A DNA stretch of 7,184 nucleotides. It comes from Bacteroidota bacterium (lineage in GTDB: Bacteria; Bacteroidota; Bacteroidia; Bacteroidales; VadinHA17). Position numbers and translations under genes: made by a program. Positions 1 to 7,073 of this stretch are shown here, in pieces (positions within the stretch are counted from its first letter, which is position 1; every line of letters begins with the position of its first letter). The notes beneath the pieces were generated by a model that saw nothing but the letters and a program-made list of their open reading frames with translations, was not told the DNA's origin and made no database searches. The stretch is taken from the NCBI GenBank assembly GCA_015222065.1, contig JADFUQ010000149.1, positions 1 to 7,184 of the forward strand. Reading direction: 5' to 3'.

Positions 1-30
1 AAAAAATCAGGATCAATAAAAAAATCCTTA

Positions 31-80
31 TTCGTAAATAAATCAGAAATCGTTAATCGGTGTTCGGTGTTCGATATTCA
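31..80. repeat. TTCG-rich intergenic repeat, left copy
   Basis: This AT-rich, non-coding stretch is built from short variants of TTCG, GTTCGGTGT and TCGATATTCA. Two 10-base blocks, TCGTTAATCG (50-59) and TCGATATTCA (71-80), occur exactly as reverse complements at the other end of the window (7164-7173 and 7157-7166). In the right copy the two blocks overlap by three bases, whereas here they are separated by GTGTTCGGTGT. This suggests a degenerate dispersed intergenic repeat family. No transposase or terminal repeats are seen. The function is unknown. Confidence 0.4.
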
Positions 81-115
81 AAAAAGGCCAACGAAAATGG
101 TCAGAAGATAATGAT

Positions 116-145
116 GTATTAAAGCCATTAAAACGACTTTAATAC
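116..145. promoter_or_regulatory. 9-bp inverted repeat upstream of parC
   Basis: GTATTAAAG (116-124) and CTTTAATAC (137-145) are perfect reverse complements around a 12-base AT-rich loop, ending 33 bases before the parC start. It could be a protein-binding dyad near the parC promoter or a hairpin in the leader. It is a poor intrinsic terminator because the stem is AT-rich and no T-run follows. I found no convincing -33/-7 promoter pair in 1-178, so the parC transcription start is unplaced. The perfect 9-bp match is observed; the regulatory role is inferred. Confidence 0.35.
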
Positions 146-178
146 GAGACACAATGATAAATTGTTTGGTCCTGTTTT

Positions 179-2836
179 ATGGACTATGAACTTATGAAAG
201 AAAGTGATAAGAATAATAATGTGAGTGAAAAGAGCAGGTCAAACGGAGAACTACCCGACTGGATACAAACCAATGGAGACCTTCACAAGATGGCAAACCT
301 GTCAGGGATGTACCAGGACTGGTTCCTTGACTATGCTTCTTATGTTATACTTGAAAGGGCTGTGCCTTATATTTCCGATGGATTAAAGCCTGTTCAGAGA
401 CGGATCCTGCATGCAATGAAACGGATGGATGATGGAAGGTACAATAAGGTGGCAAATATTATCGGACATACTATGCAATTCCATCCCCATGGAGATGCAT
501 CCATTGGAGATGCTCTTGTTCAACTGGGACAAAAAGAGCTTTTAATTGATGCCCAGGGAAACTGGGGTAATGTACTAACAGGTGACAGCGCCGCTGCTCC
601 AAGATATATCGAAGCAAGGTTGTCCAAATTTGCACTGGATGTAGTTTTTAGTCCTAAAATAACAGATTGGAAAAATTCATACGATGGCAGGAACAAAGAG
701 CCTAAAATGCTTCCGGTGAAGTTTCCCTTGCTACTTGCTCAGGGTGTTGAAGGAATTGCAGTAGGTTTAGCATCAAAAATACTGCCTCACAATTTTAATG
801 AACTTATTGATGCTTCTGTTAACTATCTTCAGAGGAAACCTTTTGAAATATTTCCTGACTTCTTAACAGGTGGATGGGCTGATTTTTCTAAATATAATGA
901 TGGTTTACGGGGAGGAGTAGTGCGGTTGAGAACAAGAATAACCAAACGGGATAATAAAAGTTTGGTTATTACCGATCTGCCTTATGGGAAAACGACAACG
1001 GTACTGATTGATTCTATTCTTAAAGCAAATGATAAGGGAAAAATAAAGATTAAAAAAATAGATGATAATACAGCAGATGAAGTAGAAATAATTGTTTATC
1101 TGGCGGCCGGTACATCAACAGATAAAACCATAGATGCCCTGTATGCTTTTACCGATTGTGAAATTTCAATCTCACCAAACTCCTGTGTAATAAAGGATGA
1201 CAAACCGGTTTTCCCCGGGGTTAGCGAAATGCTGAGATATTCTGCAAATAATACTGTTAACCTTCTGACAAAAGAACTTGAAATAAGGAAACAGGAGCTT
1301 GAAGATGCCTGGCATTTATCTTCACTCGAAAAAATCTTTATTGAGAACAGAATATATATTGATATAGAAGATTGTGAAACCTGGGAATCTATTATCGAGA
1401 CAATTGACAAAGGACTGGAACTTTTTAAGAAATACCTTGTCAGAGAAGTTACCAGGGACGATATTATTTATCTGACAGAGATCAAAATTAAAAGAATTTC
1501 AAAATATGATTCAAAAAAGGCAGATGAATATATAAAAGGACTTGAGGTAGAAATTGATGAAGTAAAAAATCATCTTGCAAACATTATTCCTTTTACTATT
1601 AATTATTTTAAACAGATAAAGAAAAAGTATGGCAAGGGGAAAGAGAGAAAGACAGAGATCAGGAATTTTGATACAATTGTTGCCGCGAAAGTTGCAGCAT
1701 CTAATGCCAAATTATTTGTTAACCGTAAAGAAGGTTTTATTGGCACAGGATTGAAAAAGGATGAATTTGTTTGCGATTGCTCTGATATTGACGATATCAT
1801 TATTTTTCGCGGGGATGGAACTTATGTTGTTTCAAAGGTTGAGGATAAAAAATTTGTAGGGAAAGATATTATTCATGTTGCAATCTTTAAAAAGAATGAC
1901 AAACGCGGGATATTTAACGTAGTTTACAGGGATGGAAGGATGGGAAATACTATGATAAAACGATGTGCTATAACAGCCATTACCCGTGATAAGGAATATC
2001 ATATTACCAAAGGGACACCTAACTCAAAAATACTCTACTTCAGTTCAAATCCTAATGGAGAAGCGGAGGTTATTAAAGTTTCCCTTAAACCGAAACCACG
2101 CCTGAAAAGAACTGTTATTGAATTTGATTTTAGTGAATTGGCAATTAAGGGGACGGGTTCAATAGGTAATATTCTTACAAAACATCCGGTTCATAAAATA
2201 TTAATGAAAGAAAAAGGGGAATCTACCCTGGGGGGGCGTAAAATCTGGTATGATGAGGAGGTTAAACGTTTGAATGCTGAAGGTTATGGCAGGTTTTTGG
2301 GAGAATTTAGCAGCGATAACAAAATTTTAGTAATGACCAGAAGTGGGATGTATCGTTTAGCTACCTTTGATCTGAACAATCATTTTGAGGATGATGTTTT
2401 GCTACTCGAAAAGTTTAAACCTCAGAAATTATTCTCTGTTATTTACTGGGATGCTGAGCAGGAATTTTACTATGTTAAAAGGTTTAATATTGAACCTGTT
2501 ACAAAATTAGTTGATTTTTTGAATGAGAATCATGAAACTAAGCTAATAAGTGTTACTGAGGTTGAATATCCCCGTTTTGAAATTGAATTCGGGGGAAAGA
2601 ATAAAAACAAAGGCAATGAGATTATAGAAGTAGCTGAATTTATTGGTGTAAAAAGTTATAAAGCCAAGGGGAAAAGATTGTCCAATTTTTATGTTGAAAA
2701 CATCAATGAAATGGAGCCTGTTGTTAAAAACGAAAGTTCCGGGGAACCCGTTGAGCAAATTGATGAAGAAGACAAATCTGTACCTGCTACCGGTAACCAA
2801 AACGATGATTCAGGACAAATGCGACTTGAAATGTAA
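179..2836 (+). CDS. parC: DNA topoisomerase IV subunit A (ParC)
   Basis: This is the DNA-cleaving subunit of topoisomerase IV, a cytoplasmic type IIA enzyme that works with ParE (absent here) to decatenate replicated chromosomes and relax supercoils. The 885-residue protein opens with a charged tail of about 40 residues. The breakage-reunion domain follows, with HPHGD at 102-106 and the catalytic pair R142-Y143 in AAAPRYIEARLS. I201 in KILPHN matches the isoleucine that intercalates and bends DNA in this family. A helical coiled-coil region spans about 360-480, a beta-pinwheel-type C-terminal domain about 500-835, and an acidic tail ends in QMRLEM. No true GyrA box is present, only LGGRK at 684-688, which favours ParC over GyrA. 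Alanine 107 sits where quinolone-sensitive enzymes carry serine. The start at 179 follows an in-frame TAA at 158; ATG 194 is an alternative. No Shine-Dalgarno site is visible. aroK follows after 11 bases. Confidence 0.95.
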   Translation: MDYELMKESDKNNNVSEKSRSNGELPDWIQTNGDLHKMANLSGMYQDWFLDYASYVILERAVPYISDGLKPVQRRILHAMKRMDDGRYNKVANIIGHTMQFHPHGDASIGDALVQLGQKELLIDAQGNWGNVLTGDSAAAPRYIEARLSKFALDVVFSPKITDWKNSYDGRNKEPKMLPVKFPLLLAQGVEGIAVGLASKILPHNFNELIDASVNYLQRKPFEIFPDFLTGGWADFSKYNDGLRGGVVRLRTRITKRDNKSLVITDLPYGKTTTVLIDSILKANDKGKIKIKKIDDNTADEVEIIVYLAAGTSTDKTIDALYAFTDCEISISPNSCVIKDDKPVFPGVSEMLRYSANNTVNLLTKELEIRKQELEDAWHLSSLEKIFIENRIYIDIEDCETWESIIETIDKGLELFKKYLVREVTRDDIIYLTEIKIKRISKYDSKKADEYIKGLEVEIDEVKNHLANIIPFTINYFKQIKKKYGKGKERKTEIRNFDTIVAAKVAASNAKLFVNRKEGFIGTGLKKDEFVCDCSDIDDIIIFRGDGTYVVSKVEDKKFVGKDIIHVAIFKKNDKRGIFNVVYRDGRMGNTMIKRCAITAITRDKEYHITKGTPNSKILYFSSNPNGEAEVIKVSLKPKPRLKRTVIEFDFSELAIKGTGSIGNILTKHPVHKILMKEKGESTLGGRKIWYDEEVKRLNAEGYGRFLGEFSSDNKILVMTRSGMYRLATFDLNNHFEDDVLLLEKFKPQKLFSVIYWDAEQEFYYVKRFNIEPVTKLVDFLNENHETKLISVTEVEYPRFEIEFGGKNKNKGNEIIEVAEFIGVKSYKAKGKRLSNFYVENINEMEPVVKNESSGEPVEQIDEEDKSVPATGNQNDDSGQMRLEM

Positions 2837-2847
2837 TTCTGTTTGAT

Positions 2848-3345
2848 TTGAGAGTTTTTTTAATTGGTTTTATGGGAAGTGGAAAATCTACTGTTGGGAG
2901 AAAGCTCTCTTCAGCAACAGGTTTGAATTTTATTGATCTGGATAAATACATTCAAACAAGAGAGGGTAAGACAGTTAAAGATATCTTCAATGATGAGGGA
3001 GAAGATTATTTCCGCGAAACAGAGCACCGCTTGTTAAAGGAAATTATTGAAAAAGATAATTTTATTTTAAGCTGTGGCGGCGGTACACCATGCTTCTTTT
3101 ACAATATGTCCATGATGAATGAAAATGGGATTACCATTTATCTGCAAATGCCGGTTGGAGTATTGCACTCACGGCTTCTCAATTCACCTGATAACAGACC
3201 TCTTTTAAAAGAAATTCCCGGGAATAAACTCAAAAACTATATTGCAATTACGTTGAAAGAGAGAGAAAAATACTATAAAATGGCACACCATACAGTTGAA
3301 GCAATAACCCTTAAAATTTCATCTGTTGTTAAACTACTCAGTTAG
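2848..3345 (+). CDS. aroK: Shikimate kinase (TTG start)
   Basis: The enzyme phosphorylates shikimate to shikimate 3-phosphate with ATP, the fifth step of the shikimate pathway to chorismate and aromatic amino acids, in the cytosol. At 165 residues it has the usual length for this single-domain P-loop NMP-kinase fold. The Walker A loop GFMGSGKST is at 7-15. The shikimate-binding residues D30/D32 lie in DLDKY, with R56 in FRETE and the glycine triplet 77-79 in CGGGTP. The lid motif NRPLL carries R117, and a late arginine, R139, lies in KEREKYY. The start must be TTG at 2848: the upstream frame is closed by TGA at 2827, no ATG intervenes, and the first internal ATG (codon 9) lies inside the Walker A loop. 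The 11-base gap after parC suggests co-transcription. I cannot separate aroK from aroL on sequence alone; aroK is the usual name for a single copy. Confidence 0.94.
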   Translation: MRVFLIGFMGSGKSTVGRKLSSATGLNFIDLDKYIQTREGKTVKDIFNDEGEDYFRETEHRLLKEIIEKDNFILSCGGGTPCFFYNMSMMNENGITIYLQMPVGVLHSRLLNSPDNRPLLKEIPGNKLKNYIAITLKEREKYYKMAHHTVEAITLKISSVVKLLS

Positions 3346-3554
3346 TTTTTCCCTTTCCTTGAATTCTTTGGTAGGATTAAGTTTTAAATATAAATCAAAA
3401 ACAATTAATATTGGATTGATTCCGGGTGTTGCATTGCGAAACTCAGGAAAATGGATACTTTTGTATTCTCTCTGAAAAATATATGCAATAATTGAAAGAG
3501 ACAAGTTGTATATATGTAAAGTGATCATGTTGGTAATATTAACAGAATTGAATT
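3346..3554. other. 209-base gap between aroK and gpmI
   Basis: This is the longest internal gap of the window. It holds the candidate gpmI promoter (3433-3463) and an AT-rich leader of about 85 bases. On the minus strand an ATG-started frame of 64 codons runs from 3528 to 3334, overlapping the end of aroK by 12 bases. Its product begins MITLHIYNLS and has a hydrophobic stretch, PILIVFDLYLKL. I do not recognise it, it has no visible ribosome-binding site, and the + strand promoter lies inside it. I therefore treat it as a probable chance frame or a remnant rather than a gene. No terminator hairpin with a T-run is visible after aroK. Confidence 0.5.
3433..3463 (+). promoter_or_regulatory. Candidate Bacteroidetes-type promoter for gpmI operon
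   Basis: The -7 box TACTTTTG (3456-3463) fits the Bacteroidetes consensus TAnnTTTG exactly. ATTG (3433-3436) lies 19 bases upstream and matches three of four positions of the -33 box TTTG at the known 19-21 spacing. Transcription would start near 3470 and leave a leader of about 85 bases before gpmI. Boxes of the same -7 form occur by chance inside genes here (2362-2369 and 6857-6864), but without a spaced -33 box. The match is observed; its activity is inferred. Confidence 0.5.
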
Positions 3555-5078
3555 ATGATAAAGAAGAAAACACTTTTAATGATATTAGATGGATGGGGAA
3601 TAGGTAATAAATCAAAGGCTGATGTAATTTACCATGCTGAAACCCCTAATATGGATAGATTATATAAAAAATATCCACATTCACAGTTGCACACTTCAGG
3701 AGAGAATGTTGGTCTTCCCGATGGACAAATGGGCAATTCTGAAGTAGGGCATATGAATATTGGTGCCGGTAGAATTATTTATCAGGATTTTGTACGTATA
3801 AATAATGCTGTTAAGGATGATTCAATTATGCGGAACTCCAAACTGGTTGAGGCTTTCACTTATGCAAAAGAAAGCAGGAAAAAAGTACATTTCCTCGGAC
3901 TTATCGGACATGGAGGTGTTCATGCATCACAAAACCATTTGTATAAGTTATGCGATATGGCAACATCATTTGGACTTAAAGATGTTTATATTCATGCACT
4001 TACGGATGGCAGGGATACTGACCCAAGAAGTGGGAAAGGTTTTATTAAAGAATTGCTTGAATATCTTGAAGGATCATCTGTGAAAATTGCCAGTCTCGTT
4101 GGAAGATATTACTCCATGGATCGTGATAAACGCTGGGAAAGGATCAGGGAAGGATATGACTTAATGGTGAAAGGAAAAGGCAAACCGGCACATAACATTA
4201 TTCAGTCTATTCAGGAATCATACGATCAGGGTATTACGGATGAATTTATAAAACCGGTTGTTTGTGTTGATAAAAACGATAAACCTGTTGCGCTGATTGA
4301 AGAAGGCGATGTTGTGATATGTTTTAACTTCAGGACCGACCGCCTCCGGCAAATGACAATTGCTCTGACACAGGAGAAAATACCGGAGTATGGTATGTCA
4401 GTAATTGATTTAAGGTACTATACCCTTACACAATATGATGAAAGTTTCACAGGGGTTAAAGTTGTTTTTGACAAACATGATATTACAAATACACTTGGTG
4501 AGATTATTGCGAAGAATGATAAAAAGCAGATCCGGATTGCGGAAACTGAAAAATATGCTCATGTTACTTTTTTCTTTTCAGGAGGAAGGGAAGATGAATT
4601 CGAAAATGAGAAACGCATATTGATCCCTTCTCCTAAAGTTGCTACATACGATCTGCAACCTGAGATGAATGCCTATAAAGTAAAAGATGCAATTGTAAAT
4701 GAGTTAAATAAAAGTGAAGTTGATTTTGTATGCCTGAATTTTGCTAATGGTGATATGGTTGGACATACCGGCGTTTATGATGCTATTAAAAAAGCTGTTG
4801 AAGCAGTGGACGAATGCGTAGGTGAAGTTGTTGATGCTGCCCGGTCGAACGGATATGATACAATGATAATTGCCGATCATGGTAATGCTGATAATGCCCT
4901 TAATTCCGATGGATCACCAAATACTGCTCATTCTCTGAATCCCGTTCCATGTATTATCGTAAGTGACCGGTATCAATCAGTGGAAGAAGGAATACTCGCG
5001 GATGTAGCTCCGACAATCCTTACAATGATGGGACTGGATATCCCTGAAGAAATGAATGGGAAAGTGCTTGTTAAGTAA
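3555..5078 (+). CDS. gpmI: 2,3-bisphosphoglycerate-independent phosphoglycerate mutase
   Basis: This enzyme interconverts 3-phosphoglycerate and 2-phosphoglycerate in glycolysis and gluconeogenesis without a bisphosphoglycerate cofactor, using two Mn ions and a phosphoserine intermediate. It belongs to the alkaline phosphatase superfamily, and the 507 residues match the family length of about 510. D12 (LDGWG) and S62 (GNSEVGHMN) are the first metal ligand and the catalytic serine. Substrate-domain residues H123, R153-D154, R184, R190, R260 and R263 are in place. K333 (ETEKYAHVTFF) and the metal ligands D400 and H404 (NGDMVGHTG), D441-H442 (IADHGNAD) and H459 (TAHS) follow in the expected order. 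The start is firm: TGA at 3549-3551 closes the frame just upstream and no other ATG is available. It is probably the first gene of an operon with the next two genes, driven by the promoter at 3433-3463. Confidence 0.98.
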   Translation: MIKKKTLLMILDGWGIGNKSKADVIYHAETPNMDRLYKKYPHSQLHTSGENVGLPDGQMGNSEVGHMNIGAGRIIYQDFVRINNAVKDDSIMRNSKLVEAFTYAKESRKKVHFLGLIGHGGVHASQNHLYKLCDMATSFGLKDVYIHALTDGRDTDPRSGKGFIKELLEYLEGSSVKIASLVGRYYSMDRDKRWERIREGYDLMVKGKGKPAHNIIQSIQESYDQGITDEFIKPVVCVDKNDKPVALIEEGDVVICFNFRTDRLRQMTIALTQEKIPEYGMSVIDLRYYTLTQYDESFTGVKVVFDKHDITNTLGEIIAKNDKKQIRIAETEKYAHVTFFFSGGREDEFENEKRILIPSPKVATYDLQPEMNAYKVKDAIVNELNKSEVDFVCLNFANGDMVGHTGVYDAIKKAVEAVDECVGEVVDAARSNGYDTMIIADHGNADNALNSDGSPNTAHSLNPVPCIIVSDRYQSVEEGILADVAPTILTMMGLDIPEEMNGKVLVK

Positions 5079-5098
5079 AATATCCAATTGACGGAGAT

Positions 5099-5680
5099 TT
5101 GTTAAAAATAGATCATACAATAATTAGTTTGGACCTGCTGGAGCAGAAGTTTATATGCAACATAACAAAATGCAAAGGGGCTTGTTGTCGCTATGGCGAC
5201 TCAGGTGCACCACTGGATGAAGATGAAGGACAAAAACTTAATAAAGATTTTCAGAAAATAAAACCTTATCTTAGGAAAGAGGGAATACTTGCTATTGAAA
5301 AGCAGGGAGCCTTTATTAAGGATGATGATGGAGATTTGGTAACACCACTGATAGAGGGTAAAGAATGTGCATATACTTATATGGAGGATGGTATTTACAG
5401 ATGTGGCATTGAAAAAGCCTGGTTAGAGAATAAAATTAGATTCAGGAAACCTGTGTCATGCCATTTATTCCCTGTAAGAAGGAAGAAATATCCCGATTTT
5501 GAAGCTGTTAATTATGAGAAATGGGCTATCTGCCAGCCTGCGAGGATCCTTGGAATTAAGAAGAACATGCCTGTTTACAAGTTTCTTAAAGAGGCCCTTG
5601 TAAGAGTATATGGAAAAAGATGGTACAGAAAACTGGAAAAAGCTGCAAGTTTATTGGATAAGAAACAAATAAGTGCTTAA
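5099..5680 (+). CDS. DUF3109 family cysteine-cluster protein
   Basis: This is a 193-residue soluble protein of a conserved family of unknown function, recognised by its opening KIDHTIISLDLLEQKF and by KPVSCHLFPVR at 118-127. Eight cysteines (20, 25, 29, 30, 90, 102, 121, 145) include C-x4-C-x3-C-C at 20-30, similar in kind to the YkgJ/UPF0153 cysteine clusters thought to bind zinc or an Fe-S cluster. Metal binding is therefore likely but not shown, and no reaction can be assigned. No signal peptide or membrane segment is seen, so it is probably cytosolic. The start is TTG at 5099: TAA at 5072 closes the frame upstream, no ATG lies between, and the family N-terminus aligns from this codon. GGAG at 5093-5096 is only two bases before it, too close for a normal ribosome-binding site. 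It lies 20 bases after gpmI and 25 before the dipeptidase, so it is probably co-transcribed. Confidence 0.92.
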   Translation: MLKIDHTIISLDLLEQKFICNITKCKGACCRYGDSGAPLDEDEGQKLNKDFQKIKPYLRKEGILAIEKQGAFIKDDDGDLVTPLIEGKECAYTYMEDGIYRCGIEKAWLENKIRFRKPVSCHLFPVRRKKYPDFEAVNYEKWAICQPARILGIKKNMPVYKFLKEALVRVYGKRWYRKLEKAASLLDKKQISA

Positions 5681-5705
5681 GCAATACTAATATTAAAATA
5701 GAATT

Positions 5706-7073
5706 ATGGAAACTATAAAAAATTATATTGAGGAAAATAAAGAAAGATTCCTGGAAGAACTGTTTGATCTTATAAGAATTCCATCTGTAAGTTCAAAAGC
5801 TGAGAATAAAAATGACATGTTCAGGGCCACGAAATACATTACAGATCAGCTTCTTAAGGCAGGTGTCGATAAAGCTGAAGTTTATAAAACCGATGGTCAC
5901 CCTGTAGTCTATGGTGAAAAAATAATTGGGAAGGATAAACCAACCGTTCTTGTGTATGGACATTATGATGTTCAGCCTGCTGATCCACTTGATAAATGGG
6001 ACTCCGATCCTTTTGAACCGGAGATACGTGATGGAAAGATCTATGCCAGAGGTGCTGATGATGATAAAGGTCAGTTATTCATGCATCTGAAAGCGTTCGA
6101 GTATATGATAAGAACGGAAACATTGCCATGTAATGTAAAATTTATGATAGAAGGAGAAGAGGAAGTAGGTTCTCCTAACCTGAAAATATTTTGTAAAAAA
6201 TTTAAAGATATGTTAGCCTGTGATGTGATCCTGGTTTCTGATACTACCATGATATCACAGGATATTCCTTCAATTACTATAGGTTTAAGAGGTTTGAGCT
6301 ATATGGAAGTGGAAGTGACAGGCCCTGACAGGGATCTCCATTCCGGACTTTACGGCGGAGCAGTTGCTAATCCGGTGAATATTCTGAGTAAAATGATTGC
6401 CTCACTTACCGACAAAGATGGTATAATAACAATTAAGGGATTCTATGATGATGTTTTAACAGCAACAGATGAAGAACGAAAAGAATTAAATAAAAGACCA
6501 TTCAATATTGATGAATTTAAGAAATCAATAAATGTTGACGAAGTTGCCGGCGAGAAAGGATATACTACTATCGAAAGACTTGGCATCAGACCTTCTCTTG
6601 ATGTAAATGGCATATGGGGGGGATATACAGAAGAAGGTGCAAAAACAATTCTCCCATCAAAAGCATCAGCAAAAATATCTATGAGACTGGTACCTGATCA
6701 GAAATCAAAGAAGATAGACAAGTTATTCGAGGATCATTTTAAGTCAATTGCTCCTGAAGGAGTTAGGGTAAAAGTACATAGCTTACATGGTGGAGAGGGG
6801 TATGTATCACCCATAAATATCCCGGCTTATCTGGCTGCCAGTAAGGCTTGTGAAGATACTTTTGGTAAAAAACCAATACCTGTAAGAAGTGGTGGAAGTA
6901 TCCCTATAGTTGCCGATTTTGAAGAGGTACTGGAAGTGAAATCCATACTCCTTGGATTTGGCCTGGATTCTGATGCAATTCATTCACCAAACGAAAACTA
7001 TCCATTGTTTAATTTCTTTAAAGGGATTGAAACAATTCCATTATTCTATAAATATTTTGCTGAAATGAAGTGA
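5706..7073 (+). CDS. M20-family metallodipeptidase
   Basis: This is a di-zinc peptidase of the M20 family, closest in motif layout to cytosolic non-specific dipeptidase (CNDP2/Dug1 type). It is predicted to hydrolyse dipeptides in the cytosol, as no signal peptide is present. Over 455 residues the full active site can be read: H86 and D88 in GHYDVQP; the bridging D119 in GADDDKG; the general base E152 and ligand E153 in EGEEEVGS; D179 in LVSDT; H212 in DLHSGLYGG at the start of the lid/dimerisation domain (about 200-370); and the last ligand, H426, in AIHSPNENYP. SGGSIP at 396-400 matches the family's substrate-binding region. ATG 5706 is chosen because TAA at 5694 closes the frame just upstream. 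Annotation pipelines often call such proteins succinyl-diaminopimelate desuccinylase-like, but length and motifs favour a dipeptidase. Exact substrate is not predictable. It is the last gene of the gpmI group. Confidence 0.94.
   Translation: METIKNYIEENKERFLEELFDLIRIPSVSSKAENKNDMFRATKYITDQLLKAGVDKAEVYKTDGHPVVYGEKIIGKDKPTVLVYGHYDVQPADPLDKWDSDPFEPEIRDGKIYARGADDDKGQLFMHLKAFEYMIRTETLPCNVKFMIEGEEEVGSPNLKIFCKKFKDMLACDVILVSDTTMISQDIPSITIGLRGLSYMEVEVTGPDRDLHSGLYGGAVANPVNILSKMIASLTDKDGIITIKGFYDDVLTATDEERKELNKRPFNIDEFKKSINVDEVAGEKGYTTIERLGIRPSLDVNGIWGGYTEEGAKTILPSKASAKISMRLVPDQKSKKIDKLFEDHFKSIAPEGVRVKVHSLHGGEGYVSPINIPAYLAASKACEDTFGKKPIPVRSGGSIPIVADFEEVLEVKSILLGFGLDSDAIHSPNENYPLFNFFKGIETIPLFYKYFAEMK

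Noticed and set aside
9..28. AGGAT/ATCCT hairpin near the left edge as a terminator of an upstream gene.
   Set aside because: The stem is five base pairs with a 10-base loop and is not followed by a T-run, so it is too weak to call.
1..108. Open frame on the + strand running from the window edge to TAA at 106, possibly the end of an upstream gene.
   Set aside because: It is only 35 codons, overlaps the TTCG-type intergenic repeat, and its product has no recognisable gene-end features. It is most likely non-coding.
1096..1410. 104-codon minus-strand frame opposite parC.
   Set aside because: It lies wholly within the conserved ParC coding region, has low-complexity serine-rich composition, and is a shadow of the real frame.
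2362..2369. TACCTTTG inside parC as an internal promoter for aroK.
   Set aside because: No TTTG-like -33 box lies 19-21 bases upstream, and it is about 480 bases from aroK within conserved coding sequence.
6857..6864. TACTTTTG inside the dipeptidase gene as a promoter for a downstream gene.
   Set aside because: It lacks a spaced -33 box and is explained by the codons of a conserved protein segment.
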